Below, in pieces: positions 11,006 to 22,882 of a stretch of 64,000 bases of DNA; positions within the stretch are counted from its first letter, which is position 1, and every line of letters starts with the position of its first letter. The notes below the pieces were generated by a model, which was not told where the DNA came from, searched no databases, and saw only the letters and a program-made list of their open reading frames with translations. The position numbers and the translations under genes were made by a program. The stretch is from Siphonodentalium dalli (lineage: Eukaryota > Mollusca > Scaphopoda > Gadilida > Siphonodentaliidae), in the NCBI GenBank assembly GCA_032622095.1, contig CP136066.1, forward strand, positions 110,073,319 through 110,137,318, in the 5' to 3' direction.

Positions 11006-13332
11006 TAACTAACATTTATTACAAAAGGGTTATTAACGTACGGTATGCTCTTCGCTGTTAGAATGAGCCTCGTTCTGTGGGCGAATTGACAAAACCGCAT
11101 GCTGAACATTCGGAAAACATCTTTGTCTTGTTTCTTCGGAATGTTGATCCTGCATGTATGACAACAGAAAATACCATAAACATTTTGCCGAAATTATTAA
11201 ATATTTTGTATATTATAAGGGTATGCTCACACCGGGTTTATTCGCTTGATGCAACATAAGTTCTTTTCTTCTCACTCTTTGATATCGAGTTTAAATGTGT
11301 TAACCCTTTCACGCCGAGAGCTGCGCTGGTGCAGCATTAAATATCCTGTTCCAGTGCATTATCTTATATATGCGAGTCTAATAAGTATTTATTTACCCTC
11401 TATTGACATTCAACTGTATAATTACATGTCAAAGATACATATTTAGAAGAAGAAAGATGGGTTAGGCAACAAGCCGTTTGCTTATTTGAGGTCATCTCTC
11501 TTGACAATAACACGGCTCTACTTGATTGCAAGTCATGTAGGAATAAATGATAGTGCGCCAGAAAAGGATCCATATATAGGAATAATATATATATATTAAA
11601 TGAAAAATGGAGGCGACAGAAGAAAATGTCAGAATTTAGAGAGAAGATCAGAAAGTGTAATTATATATCTGAGCATGCATAATACTTAATGTCAAAGAAA
11701 CAGAAATATATATAATAAATAATGTTTAGGAAACAAAAAGTATTTATACATATTTCTGAACCAAATAACCGTGTAAACATTTGCAGTAGTCCGTTGACCC
11801 GTTGGAGAGATCAAGAGCATCTCGGTATGTTCAAAATGACAGTTGTTTTGGAACAGCTTACGGAACGCGTCATTGGAAACGAAGAGTGGTTTTTTAAAAT
11901 TCTGATCTGCCATGAAGATTTGAATATCGATTTTATTGGACCATTCGTCAGATCCACATAGTAATCATTTACTAGTTATTATCACATCAGTTATAGGGTA
12001 GTAAGGAGTTATTCTCTGTGAGAGTTATAATGTACGCATTCCAGAAAAAAAAATGTCTAGCAGTTACAATGCGACCACACATGCAATAAGGCAAGTCACT
12101 GAGGTGGTTATCTTTTAGATCGCTGTTAAGATTGCTACGTCTTTATCTCAGTCTGGTGTGGTATATATTTATGAAGGCTTTGAGCTATCAGGTTTAAGTT
12201 TGCAATTGAAATCGTCTATTGACGTTGCTTCTTTAACATAGTCTTGCATATCGGAGCACATTTCACGAACGGACAGTCGACTGAAGAAAGTACTACATAT
12301 ATAGTAATCATAATTACTACCTGGGGTGGGGGCATTTCATTGGACTTCTAATGTTATGGTCATGTAGTTTGTTATTTGCTTATGGGGGTACCATATTACT
12401 AATATAAGGTGGTGCCCCTACAGGTTTTCGTTTTGAATAATTGGACCAATATGTGCCGCTTGCGTCTATCGGCACGATATTCCCATCCGGCCTCAACTAT
12501 CAACTTGGCATTATTAACACTTCGGGTTGCACCGGTGACTATTCTCGCCATTTCATATTGGATGTCTTCAAAATCATCTCGAAAGTAGTCCGGGCATACA
12601 GTATGTGATAATATCAGTAGTTAATTAATACCTCTAAAGAAAGTTCTAGAGTTGAGATATACACAATCTCTAAACAAAAAATACGTTCGTGGTGACCTCT
12701 TATTGTAGTACTCATGGTGGTGCGTTTACTAGCTGCCGCGACACTGTTATCCACATTCGAAAATTTCGTAGTGCGACAGGCTAAATAGCTGCTATATCAG
12801 TTGTTGACAAACTGGCCATGGACTGCCTCGCTAGTTATTTTGGTATGTTATTAATACAACTGAGCGAGGTCATCAGGCATATAGTATTAGTATTCAAACT
12901 AATTGAGTCGGAACAATTAATATAGTATACTGCACCGTCATTCCGCGGTCATTCGCGTTCAGATGAGATCAAACCATGTATGACATTACAGCCACACATT
13001 ACAATGCACTATTTTGGGTACGTTCACACTTTACACCCAATGTATTGTTGTCGGAAAAAAATAGTTGTCGATCGTAAGTTCATACAGTGGTCAGTCGGTA
13101 GGAAGCCGCTGTCATTGGGCACATATATATACAATCCACCCCTGGTCAAGTGGTTCTGCTAATTTGTTATGGCGTTGTGGGGTCCCACTGAATTGATATG
13201 ATACTGGTAGGGCAAAGTGATGCAGTTACGAAGAAGTACCGTTATTTTTTCTTAAGTTGTCATTTTCGCGGTGTTTGCTAATCCCGAGCGATTTGAGAAC
13301 ATGTATCACCACTTTCCGCTTAGGTTTATTAA
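11006..13332. other. 2.3 kb unannotated sequence
   Basis: No gene, RNA or repeat recognised. Short open frames (up to about 80 codons, overlapping on opposite strands near 11.7-11.96 kb) show no motif. An isolated exon could be missed. Confidence 0.4.
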
Positions 13333-13384
13333 TATAGCCAGTATCAGCCACACATACGTGTAACTTGTAACGTGTGCCAACGAA

Positions 13385-13495
13385 AATAACGTAACGTATT
13401 GGCAACGAAAGTCACCTGTTGCCAACAATTAAGTCACGCGTTGCCAACGAAAGTCACAACGTTGTCAACGAAAGTCACGTGACTCTCGTGACCAT
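13385..13495. repeat. tandem 'GTTGCCAACGAAAGTCAC' motif
   Basis: Four to five diverged copies of an approximately 18-25 bp unit containing 'ccaacgaaagtcac' follow the left inverted repeat of the candidate transposon. Confidence 0.7.
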
Positions 13496-13790
13496 TCCGC
13501 CAACACGTACACGGCCAAACCGTTTAGAAGTTTTGTGTCCAACTTCTGACATTACGAAACGTGTAGCAAAGGGGAATAATCCAATCTTCTGATAAGTTGT
13601 TTTATATTGAGACGCCAACGCTATCCATGCATGTAGTAGGAACACGAAGAAGAATATAATGTGTCCGGGTGATTATACAAAAAACGATGAAATCATGATA
13701 CGTTTTGGATAGCACAAATATCATACTTCAAAAAACTTATATCGGCAAAATTATTGGGTCACGGTCAAGGTCACGGCCAAGGTAAAAGTG

Positions 13791-14194
13791 TGTTTGTGTA
13801 AAACAATATTGTCATCACACAAACGCACACGTGCCATAGTTTCTAATGCGCCCAGTGATTAGATGCCTACCATTATCCACATTCATTATCATTTTTCATT
13901 TGTCCACACATATATGTGACCGGAGCCAGAACAGTTTTGTTAAATTACCAAAATTTTCCGGGTATTTGAATATTTTTGAACCCACCAGCAATTTGATATT
14001 CCTATTACCACTTCTATACTTTCCTCTCTTATACGAATGCGGCAAACATATTCGGCAAAGCACCATATGTGGCATTATACAAAAAAATAGTTCCAGTTCG
14101 AATCACCATTTAAAAAATAAATCTTGTGTCACAAAGTTTTGTTTGTGTAATGATAGGTGTGTTTGTGTAATGTTATCCTGTTTGTGTAATGACA
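13791..14194. repeat. left cluster of TTTGTGTAATG motifs
   Basis: Occurrences of TTTGTGTAA/TTTGTGTGATG type 11- to 14-mers at about 13792, 13811 (inverted), 14141, 14161 and 14180. The same motif is clustered at 19.83-20.63 kb on the other side of the transposase-like gene. Such subterminal repeats are typical transposase-binding sites in several DNA-transposon superfamilies; that role is inferred here. Confidence 0.7.
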
Positions 14195-14600
14195 TGCATG
14201 GGTTTGTTGAGGCTTTCATGTAGACCAAAAAATGAAACGGAACATAAATTAATTCCAAAACTTTTTATATCAGGAGGAGCGTAATATATACCATCTGTAT
14301 ATTGAGGGTTTTGATGTTTTAGTAATCTGAATTTACCTTGACCATACCAGTTGTTGGAGTTTCTGACGACAGGAAATAAGCCTTTCCGACAATATACCCA
14401 AATTTAGCTCTAATAATGTTATATGGTATATATTGTCAGAAAATCAAATGTTCTGTCATAAACTCCAGAAACTATAGTCCCAGAAATTAAAAGGACTATT
14501 ATATATAGTAAGAGGGAAAACGGAGCATAGGGTTATACACTTTAATAAATAATCATGTAAGGTGGGATACCATTAACTCAATATAGTAAATACTAGCATA

Positions 14601-15168
14601 CCTTACTCGTATTTAAATTCGCGCAGTACTATTTTTCGCTCAGTTTTGAATTCGCCCACTTTAAATGTGCGCACCTAGCTGCGCGAATTCAAAAATGAGA
14701 AAACTATTTTCGTAATATTTTCGTATATCTTGGAACTGATGACAGTGTCGGCTCTTATAGTCATTGCTGTAGATAGTATATGTGTATATTAAACACCATC
14801 GCGGCGGATTTACATCGTGTAGACAATAAACTAGTAACTACATACATGATAATTTTGTGGCGAATATTAGCATTTTTCTTATACAAGCATTTCAACAATG
14901 TCTATATGTTACCATTATTTGTCGATTGAATTGTGACCAATGGTCTTGATAGCGGTTAGCCGAGTGTAAATATATGTATAGGCGTAATTCTCTATTCAAA
15001 CGTTCATAATATATGTAAACGCAGCAACATAAGCATAGCACACTTTTATTTCATATGGACTGTGGTTTAGATTAAACTGGGAGTCGTACTATTTTTCGCT
15101 CAGTTTTAATTTCGCGCACCGATCGGTGCACGAAAAACATTATTGTACCAATTTAAATACGAGTAAGG
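14601..15168. mobile_element. family A, copy 2 (internally deleted)
   Basis: 568 bp, with both ends: CCTTACTCGTATTTAAATTC at the left and AATTTAAATACGAGTAAGG at the right. It is shorter than copy 1 (922 bp). It lies about 280 bp beyond the 3' end of the transposase-like gene. Confidence 0.8.
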
Positions 15169-15445
15169 CCGTCGAGTCTTGATACTCCTCTTTGTGATAT
15201 AGTTATAATTACAGCATGTGTTATGGCTTCGTGGACAACCCTATCGATAATAGTGAATGTCAATCAACCAATCACATGCGTTGATAAGGCTTAGATAGAC
15301 ACGTGAGATAAAATATATATGAATAACGACTTTTAATGCGAACACAAAACAAAACAGATGAAAAAAGAAAATCGTCACTTCCTGACATGTGAACACCATA
15401 TATATAGTTAATCTGTTATTCAGAAACTTTCAGAAGGATGATGCA

Positions 15446-18334
15446 TCAATTTGTCGATCTACTCGCATAAGTCACAGGTGTATATGTTTGGGGATCAACG
15501 GACGTACACAACTCGTGTGCCCATTTCTGACACGATGCACACTGAATCCATTGTTCACCTGGTCGCGAATGACTGTATAATTCATTGCAAACGAGACATT
15601 CGGAGTCACATGTATATACATCGGTGGTGTTGTTATTCTGTTTTTGATTTATAGGCTTTCCCGTTCTCTTCCGTTTTGTTGTTCTAGTCGTTTTTTCAAC
15701 TGTTACAGAGCTGGCATCATCTCTAGTCTTACTTCGTTTCCGTTTTGGTTCGTTTACAACTGGACCAACTTTTTCGGTTTTACTTCGTTTCCTTTTTGGT
15801 TTCTTTACAACTTGTCCCCCTTCTTCATCTGTGCTCTGAATGTTGACCACATTCGGCTCGGATTCAACACCTCCACTGACGTTGCTGATCTCAATGTGAC
15901 TATGATCCGGATATATGTCTACTTCGATATTCAGATCCTCAAAATCAGGCTCAACATTATGATCACCTGCAACTTGCTCTGTTGGTGAAACGTTGTCATG
16001 TGGCGGCTCTTCACAGTCTTCTTGGCCGGTAGCTGGTTCTGTAGCTGTGTCCTCACTTTGATCCGGATATATGTCGAGTCCGATATTCAGATCCTCAAAA
16101 TCAGGCTCAACATGTTCACCTGCAACTTGCTCCGTTAGAGTAACGTTCTCCTGTGGCGGTTCCTCTGAGCCAGCAACTGGTTGTGTACGTGGGGTCGTTA
16201 ACACTGTTGTTGTGGATAGACACCACAATTTAGGTTTATAACAGTCACATATTTCATCATCGAGCACTTGACAATAACAGCTGAAATTCCGCGCCATTGT
16301 GGTCCCAATGGGAGATGAGCTATCTGGCCAAATTTGGTGGGTACACATTGTCCCGGGAAAAGCCTCGAGGACCAATGGTAATTCTTTTTTCATGTTATTT
16401 ATATCATTATCATTGACGAAGAAGTAGCTGACTGTCGTGTCCCTGTTTTCGGTGAGATTCTGGAATAGCACTTCGGCGCTAGGAACGTCAATGCCGCTCA
16501 AAACTATTCTATCTCCCTCGCGCTTGACAGCAGCGCCGATACCGTCAGCAGCTCCCTTGCCGTGTCCGGCTTCTAGGTAGTTCCACATTATTGTTTCAAA
16601 ACCAAGGGCTTCAGGTACCTTGCACATTAAGAAGAATGAACCTTTGTTACGATACTGTGAAGTCGGACTATCGCTGACGAAGTGTAGACGAGTTATGTTT
16701 GGGTACTTCGATTTGATGTGCTGGAGAATTAGTTTTAGGTGAGCCACACACCGAAAGATTCATGTATGTTTGAAGGAGATATTGTGCAAAAGCCTTCGAT
16801 TCGAGAAATGGTATAGATTAGTCCAGTATGAAGTGTTACTTGTTGTTGGCTCGCGCCAAAATGGACATCCATTGTTTCGTTGTGGTATTTACAGTTCCAA
16901 TTTTCGCTGAAGTCAAAGTGCAGCAGTACGCTGTTTCCATCCAAGTTGTTGTTCAGTGTTTGGATTGCACTGTACTGATGATATACTCTATAGACATGGC
17001 TCATGATTGTCGGCAAATATTTGTTGGCGGCTTTTACGAGGTTGGAAAGTGATGTTGTTTTTCTTATCTTCATTGACCGTTTTGTAGTCTTCTTGGAGCC
17101 ATCCTTCGCACTATATACATGGTTAACCTTTGTCCATTCCGCCCATTCAACTTGCTTTTCTCCAGATATGTCTTTTGATTTGAGCTTTTGCTTTGGGGCG
17201 CATTTTCTGCATTTGCCATTCATGCAGTCCATATTATTTGCACTGCAGACAAGAGACGCTAACAGCTCTTCGGTGTCACTGAATTGTGTTACCTTTTCTG
17301 CTCTGAGGCGCACGATCATGAGCCTGAAATTCTCACACTTTTTGCAGACACACATTTCGCGGTCCTTTATAGTTGGCTTCTGTATATGAGAGGGCCTGTT
17401 TCTGCAGAAATAAGACAACGATAGCTTCATATCTTGGTGGCTTCTGAGAGGAATTTCTTGTGTAACATTTTAAGACTATGCAGGAGAAACCGTTTCTGCT
17501 TCGTACGGACGTGATCCCTTTTGTTGGGTGAGATTCTGGAATTGTCGTCGCGCTCCAGAAAGTTGTGGACTGCAGCACTTAACAGTTTACATCTGCGTGA
17601 CAAGGGATCTTTTTTCTTCGGGTTTTGCGCTTTCTGTCCAACTCCAAACATCTGGGCCATTCGCTTCTTGCAGCGATATTTTCGTACAATATCAAGACTG
17701 ACGGCTTGCAATAGCTTCCTCCTTTTCGTTGCCGGAAGTGATGAAATGTCTTGCATTAAAGCATTGTGGAATATCAACGTGCGCTTAACCTCAGTATTCC
17801 TGGAATTGTTGTCCCCGGAACACCCTGCTGTTTCCAACTGTTCACCTGATTTGCATAATCTCTTCTTTAGTCGTTGGTACCTCTTTTTGATTCGACTGAT
17901 GGCACGAGTTTTGGCTGCAACTGTTCCCTGTAGTTTGGCAATCGTTCTGTAAGCCTTCGTTTTAGCCGCGTCTCGCTGTTTATAGGACGTCCAGGTTTCC
18001 TCCGGCTTGAGTTGTTCCCTTCGTGTTCAGCCGATGCATCAAGTGGGCTATGTGGAGGAGTCAACATGGTGTCCAATGCCACTATAATCGTCTTTCGTGT
18101 CTTTCTTGAATTCTTGCTGTTAATTTTCCATCGTCTGCGCTGCAATCTTTGATCTCTTTCACTTCGTTCTTTTATCGATTTTATTTTCCCAACAGCCTTT
18201 CGTTCTTTATATTTTTCCGTTGGACTTCAAGGTACTGCTGGTGCCTGGTGACGTTCATGGTCCTTTTTTAAGTTCTCAATGTATTTCCGATGTCTCAGCG
18301 CTGAGTCAGTTACTCTCTCTTTGGTAGGAGGCAT
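15446..18334 (-). pseudogene. transposase-like gene: AT-hook, DDE-like core, PHD finger; multiply frameshifted
   Basis: Reading the minus strand, an ATG at 18334 follows a splice-acceptor-like tract (tctattttcag). The first part is highly basic (ERSERDQRLQRRRWKINSK) and carries an AT-hook-like RRKPGRP. It switches frame near 17990 and continues as a basic helical region (RIKKRYQRLKKRLCKSG, ATKRRKLLQAV) to 17427. It resumes in another frame with FCRNRP, CVCKKCENFRLM and CSANNMDCMNGKCRKC, then LLHFDFSENW, ending near 16735. A further one-base shift leads into HFVSDSPTSQYRNK and NYLEAGHGKGAADG. Asp of DFSENW, Asp of VSDSP and Glu (or the later Asp) of LEAGHGKGAADG are candidate DDE/D residues. 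The tail has a duplicated acidic segment (PDFEDLNI...DIYPD), basic PKRKRSKT repeats and a PHD-like finger (CDSECLVCNELY...CASCQKWAHELC) lacking its last Cys pair. I recall similar uncharacterised invertebrate proteins; transposase function is inferred. Small indels near 18250 and 18215 also look present, so this copy is dead. Confidence 0.7.
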
Positions 18335-18586
18335 CTGAAAATAGAGAAATAGTCCTGTTTTATATCGAATCGTCTATCAGTGGCTGTGATGATCTTTTTA
18401 GTATATACTTCCATGATATTTATCATGGTACTATAGTAGTATATTGTAATTGGACAGATAAAACTATAATGAGTGCAATTGCAGGAACTTTTATTATTTT
18501 ATTTATGCAATAGTTAATTACAGAGGCATCCCCAGGGTGGGTTCCTCGAATCAAATGTATTATTTTAGGCCACTGCAAACGTTTAA

Positions 18587-19029
18587 AGGCCCACTTAATA
18601 TTCGAGTCTCCGATTTTTTTTTATAGTGACTTGATATACCGTTTAATAACAATATATGCCATAAAATATGATTAAAATACTATAATTCATCACTATTTGA
18701 AACATCTGTGTCTAAGACGATGCCCACAGAGAAATAGAAAACTGCGGAATAGTTCCCCCCTCTGGAACCCAGAATGCAACAGAATTCAAACTTGTTCAAT
18801 GAAAGGGGAAGAACTCTACCTTTAATATATATAGTTATTCCCCCTGCGTTGAAAATAATACTGATTTTTACTTCAATCTTGATGACAAAACGCATTGACA
18901 ACTCAACAAATACAACATGTCCACAGTTTATTACACCGGATAAGTTGATAATACAATGTTTTGGAGCGTGCTCTTTCAAATGGTATATAATATGGCATAT
19001 ATCTGGGGGTTCAAAAATTAAGTGGGCCT
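18587..19029. mobile_element. TTAA-flanked MITE family D, copy 1
   Basis: 443 bp starting AGGCCCACTTAATATTCGAG and ending ATTAAGTGGGCCT, between TTAA at 18583-18586 and 19030-19033. The body (e.g. 'gataatacaatgttttggagc' inverted) matches 52295-52700. Non-coding. TTAA target and AGG terminus are as in family B, but the internal sequence is unrelated. Confidence 0.8.
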
Positions 19030-19195
19030 TTAAATAAAGTGTTTTTCCTACATAGAACATTCTTAACACTAACTAGTAAGTATATTTATCATATTTATCA
19101 ATAATTATTCATCTTTTACTTTAGTTATATGAATCTTAATTCATGTTGTACCAATTTATGCATATTATTTTATACATGTATGTATAGGCTATATA

Positions 19196-19712
19196 TAAGT
19201 TTACGTTACTTTTATTGACACTTTTAAGTGTATATATATTTATTGCACACTCAATGGCTTATGTGTGCGAAATACAGCAAAATACAGAAGATTTCAAAAC
19301 GTTCAATAAACTGTGTATTGTTCTTGAACAATACAAACCGATTACGTAAACAACGTCATTGGCGACGTCAACCGTAGCAGACAATTTCTTCACTAAATTA
19401 TTAGGTATAGTCTACACTAAGTACACGTTTGTGCAATTAAATAAACAATATAGACCTACATTTTAGTATAGTACAAGATACAATCTTCAGAGTGTGCAAT
19501 AAACATAGAACAACACAGTTGTGTGAACATGTTGACCTTATTGCACTCGTTTGTCATGCCGCGAGGTAAAACTCGAACCCCCGGTTCTCGTTTTACCATC
19601 GCGTCAGAACAAACTCGTGCAATAACGTTATCATGTTCACACACGTGTGTCGTTCTATCTATATCCTTTATTTATATATGTATAAATTAAAAGTGTCAAT
19701 AAAGTAATATAC
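19196..19712. mobile_element. foldback element with a 75-bp-arm palindrome
   Basis: Outer inverted repeats TTTTATTGACACTTTTAA (near 19209) and TTAAAAGTGTCAATAAAG (near 19687) bracket a long imperfect palindrome at about 19507-19655. Its arms (agaacaacacagttgtgtga... and ...cacacgtgtgtcgttct) match over about 75 bp at roughly 80%, meeting at 'ggtaaaactcgaac'/'ggttctcgttttacc'. RNA from it would form a long hairpin. No protein coding. Confidence 0.6.
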
Positions 19713-19829
19713 ATTTGATATATTTATGTACATATTTATTATTATAAAATTTACATTATATATGTGGGCCATATTGTGTATCTTGTTCTAAACCATATGT
19801 GCATTATAATTACACCCCATGATAATTTT

Positions 19830-20626
19830 GTCATTACACAACCGATTTCAACGGACCAATCTTAAAAGTAATATACATTCGTCAAGATTGGGGATTTTAA
19901 AAATCTGACAATAATTATGTGTAGTTGTTCCGTATCTATCCTCACCAGTTCGATAAAAATATACATACGTTGGGGCACAACACAGCTTTGGAAGACGTTG
20001 AGTGCCATTACACAAACAAAAGCCGACATTACACAAACGAAATATGAACAAATGTCTCCATTTGGAGAAAAAACATGAAGTAACACAACGATCGGAAAAT
20101 GTAGGCAATTTATCTCTTTCGTTCTGTCGTTGATAGATGCAGTTACCTGCACCAAATAATTCTGTCTCAACCACAGCGGTATTCAAAGATTTGCAATATA
20201 CATTACACAAACAAATCCATCATTGCGCAAACACACGGCAACAAAACTGGCCGTTTGTGTGATGGCAGTTTGTGTAATGGCATTTCTGTACTTCACGATT
20301 GTCTCCCTTGCCAATATGGTGGAATCAAATTCTTCCACCTAGATTATCGAGCGGATGAACGGAGATTTCGTACAGAAAAAAACATTTTAGCGACTTAATT
20401 TCAATGACTAAAAAATGACGGGGTGTTGTGTAATGATTGGGAGTAAAAGTACGGTGCATTTTCGAGTGATTATTATGTCGATTTCGAGAAAATATGATAA
20501 CATTCCTCAAATTTCTGTTCAATCTTCTCTCCTCGAAAACATCGAGCACGTGACTGTGCTGTAAAACGTGCGTTTGTTGCGGTCCGTAAATTGTAGTGAT
20601 TGATTTCGTGTGGATGTTTGTGTGAT
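19830..20626. repeat. right cluster of TTTGTGTAATG motifs
   Basis: Motif copies at about 19831, 20004, 20026, 20201, 20221 (mostly inverted, CATTACACAAAC) and 20253, 20269, 20427, 20612 (direct). They mirror the left cluster at 13.8-14.2 kb. The change of orientation within the block suggests inverted subterminal structure. Confidence 0.7.
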
Positions 20627-21188
20627 GACATTTGAGGTGGAGACAATCAAATGGTCGCAATTTTCTGAGAAGGGCTTAATCTACTGAGAAAACTATATTT
20701 AGGAACAAAATTCTCTATCTACACGGCATATTTTGAAATAAAACTCCATTATAATTATGATAATTTATGGGGTTAAAAAATTCGAAAACCTTCAATTTTG
20801 TTGGGTGGGACACGGTTTTTGGGTGTATTTGCTATTTTCAAAACCCTATATTCGTGTCAATGTCAATGTTAACATGCGAAAACTGTTGAAATATGTTAGC
20901 ATGGATACACGAATGCGTTTTAAACCTTGGGGAAATAAATAAAACGCCTAAAATATTAACGTCTCGATGTGTTATATAAGTGAGACAGCGTTTTATGCCT
21001 TTTTTGTATAATCACCCGTCCGCGCGGAAAGATTATGTTTTCATTGAAGCCATTCGTTTTCAATCGTATATATCAACCGTAAAATTACATGATTTTCACC
21101 GCCAAGTGCATATCCATAGCAACACCATAGTAACACACGTTACAAGTTACGCGTACGTGTGGCTGATCCTTGCTATAATATTCTCAGA

Positions 21189-21251
21189 TTAAGACATCTT
21201 TCGAATTAAGCCACATCAGTCTGATGTGGCTTAATTCGAAATATGTCTTAA
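21189..21251. repeat. 63-bp near-perfect palindrome
   Basis: The arms TTAAGACAT...CCACATCAG and CTGATGTGG...ATGTCTTAA pair around a single T with one interior mismatch. The last four bases are the TTAA that borders element F. It could be a minimal foldback element or a filler from a transposition event. Confidence 0.85.
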
Positions 21252-22878
21252 CCCTTTGAACCCGTAACACCGATATTTAGGTGCAAACGAACCGTGACTA
21301 TATCCCGTAACACCGATATTTCGGTGCAGCGACGACATGATTCGGTAGCAAATTTATATATAGTATAACGAGCAGGAACAGGATTTGCGTGCCCGCCCGA
21401 AGGGCGGCACGAGGACGGTGTGAGCTCACCCGGAGAGTATAACGAGCGTCTGACCCACTGATTTATATTTAAATTGCCCCCACATATGTCAGCGGCGCCC
21501 ATGGTGCGTATGGAATGGTTGACCGCTAGTATCGGGTAGAAATATATGCGCATGCGCATAGCATATAATCTACAAAAACATACGATATTTTAAGCGAACT
21601 GTGCCGCTATATTTACGGCATATAATTTCGTGTTCCCCGTGTGTGTACAGAACAGACATAATTTAGACACACAATATCAGTTTAAATTACCCTCGCGTAT
21701 ATTAACCAGTGTTCTGCTACATATGGGGAAGGGTCTATCGCATATGAAGTTGATTTATTCGCGCAGGCGCAGACTAGCGCAATGACAAATAAATGGTTTA
21801 TAACGTACTTATACACGACATACCGGTAATTATACCCACTAATATATATATTTAAATTGGCCTATTGAAGTCAGCGCTGGCAAAGGTGTATATATGCCCG
21901 CTAGAAAATATGCGCATGGGCGCAGGCTATAATTCATTTTTAAAAATGCATTTAAGTGAAATGTGGCGCTATATATGACATTTTGTTGCATGTTTCACAT
22001 GTTAGTACAGTAGACACAATCTAGACAGCTTACTTGAACAATGGGGCCACGATAGGTTACGGGAAATTACGTTGTTTCTGGTCTCTGTAATGTCAGTCTC
22101 TGTTGTGCCACATGCAGCAAAAAGTCTATCGCATATCAAGTTGACTTACTCGCGCATGGTCAGGTATATCTTAATTTCACATTAGGATATTGGTTGCATC
22201 GAAACGCAATTCGCTGATGTATAATTACAACGTTATAAGCTAGAATTCGTTTATCCTGCAAATTTCGGGTAGTTGCCAAGTAACCGTTTCTAAGGCGAGA
22301 TCGGGTGGCAAAGTCTCCCGATCTTACAATGATCAGTGGTCCGTGCATGCATATATCATGCCTGCACAGTTTCAGGTAGGTGTCCCCTTTCAACATAACC
22401 AACACCATGCCACTAGACACTGTCTAAATTAAGGCAAAACATACCACTGAATGGTTAGTGCAATTATGTCATTCGATCAGTTGTGGTATTTGCTTAGCAA
22501 CCGTTGCTACCCTTAAATGGGATATTTTGTTCACTATTCTGGTCGGGTATATCTCAAATTTCACGTTAGGGTAGTACCTGCATCAAAAAACGCAATCACT
22601 GAGGTTGAATTACGACGCTATAAGCTATATTTACATTTTCCAGTCAATTCCGGGTAGTTGCCTAGCAACCGTTATCAAGGAGTTGCCGCGAGGCAAAGTC
22701 TCGCGATCTTATAATGATCGCTGATCCATGGGGGACAAACCTGTAAAGTTTCAGACCGGTGTCGCAATTTGAACATAATCAACACCATGCTACTAGACAC
22801 TGTTTAATTTAAGCGGACATACCACTGGGAGCCCCGGGTCAGGGTGTCGATCACTGTGGGGCGCCAGGGTTCAAAGGG
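21252..22878. mobile_element. piggyBac-like non-autonomous element F
   Basis: 1627 bp beginning CCCTTTGAACCC and ending GGGTTCAAAGGG, with TTAA on both sides (21248-21251, 22879-22882). CCC termini at TTAA are the hallmark of piggyBac transposons. The interior has a duplicated segment: about 22155-22455 and 22543-22830 share 'gcaaagtctc(c/g)cgatctta', 'caacaccatgc' and 'ctagacactgt' in order. It also has a short 'cgtaacaccgatattt' duplication near the left end with a small hairpin (caccgatatttcggtg). No transposase remains. Confidence 0.8.
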
Positions 22879-22882
22879 TTAA

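Larger units (their letters stand above)
13333..21177. mobile_element. candidate autonomous DNA transposon, degraded, with nested insertions
   Basis: About 45 bp at 13333-13375 (tatagccagtatcagccaca...) recurs inverted at 21134-21177 with about five mismatches. Inside lie two clusters of a TTTGTGTAATG motif (13.79-14.19 kb and 19.83-20.63 kb) flanking a broken transposase-like gene at 15446-18334. Family A and D elements and a foldback sit between. Terminal inverted repeats, subterminal motif clusters and a central DDE-like gene form the expected layout of a DNA transposon. No convincing target duplication flanks the outer repeats, so the exact ends and the unity of the element are inferences. 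It could instead be a composite of unrelated insertions. Confidence 0.45.

Noticed and set aside
13846-14223. 125-codon plus-strand protein
   Set aside because: Overlaps the TTTGTGTAATG motif cluster; the Cys/Leu-rich C-terminus is a translation of the repeats.
13333-21177. Confident full-length transposon call
   Set aside because: The outer inverted repeats lack a matching target duplication and part of the interior is later insertions, so it is kept only as a candidate.
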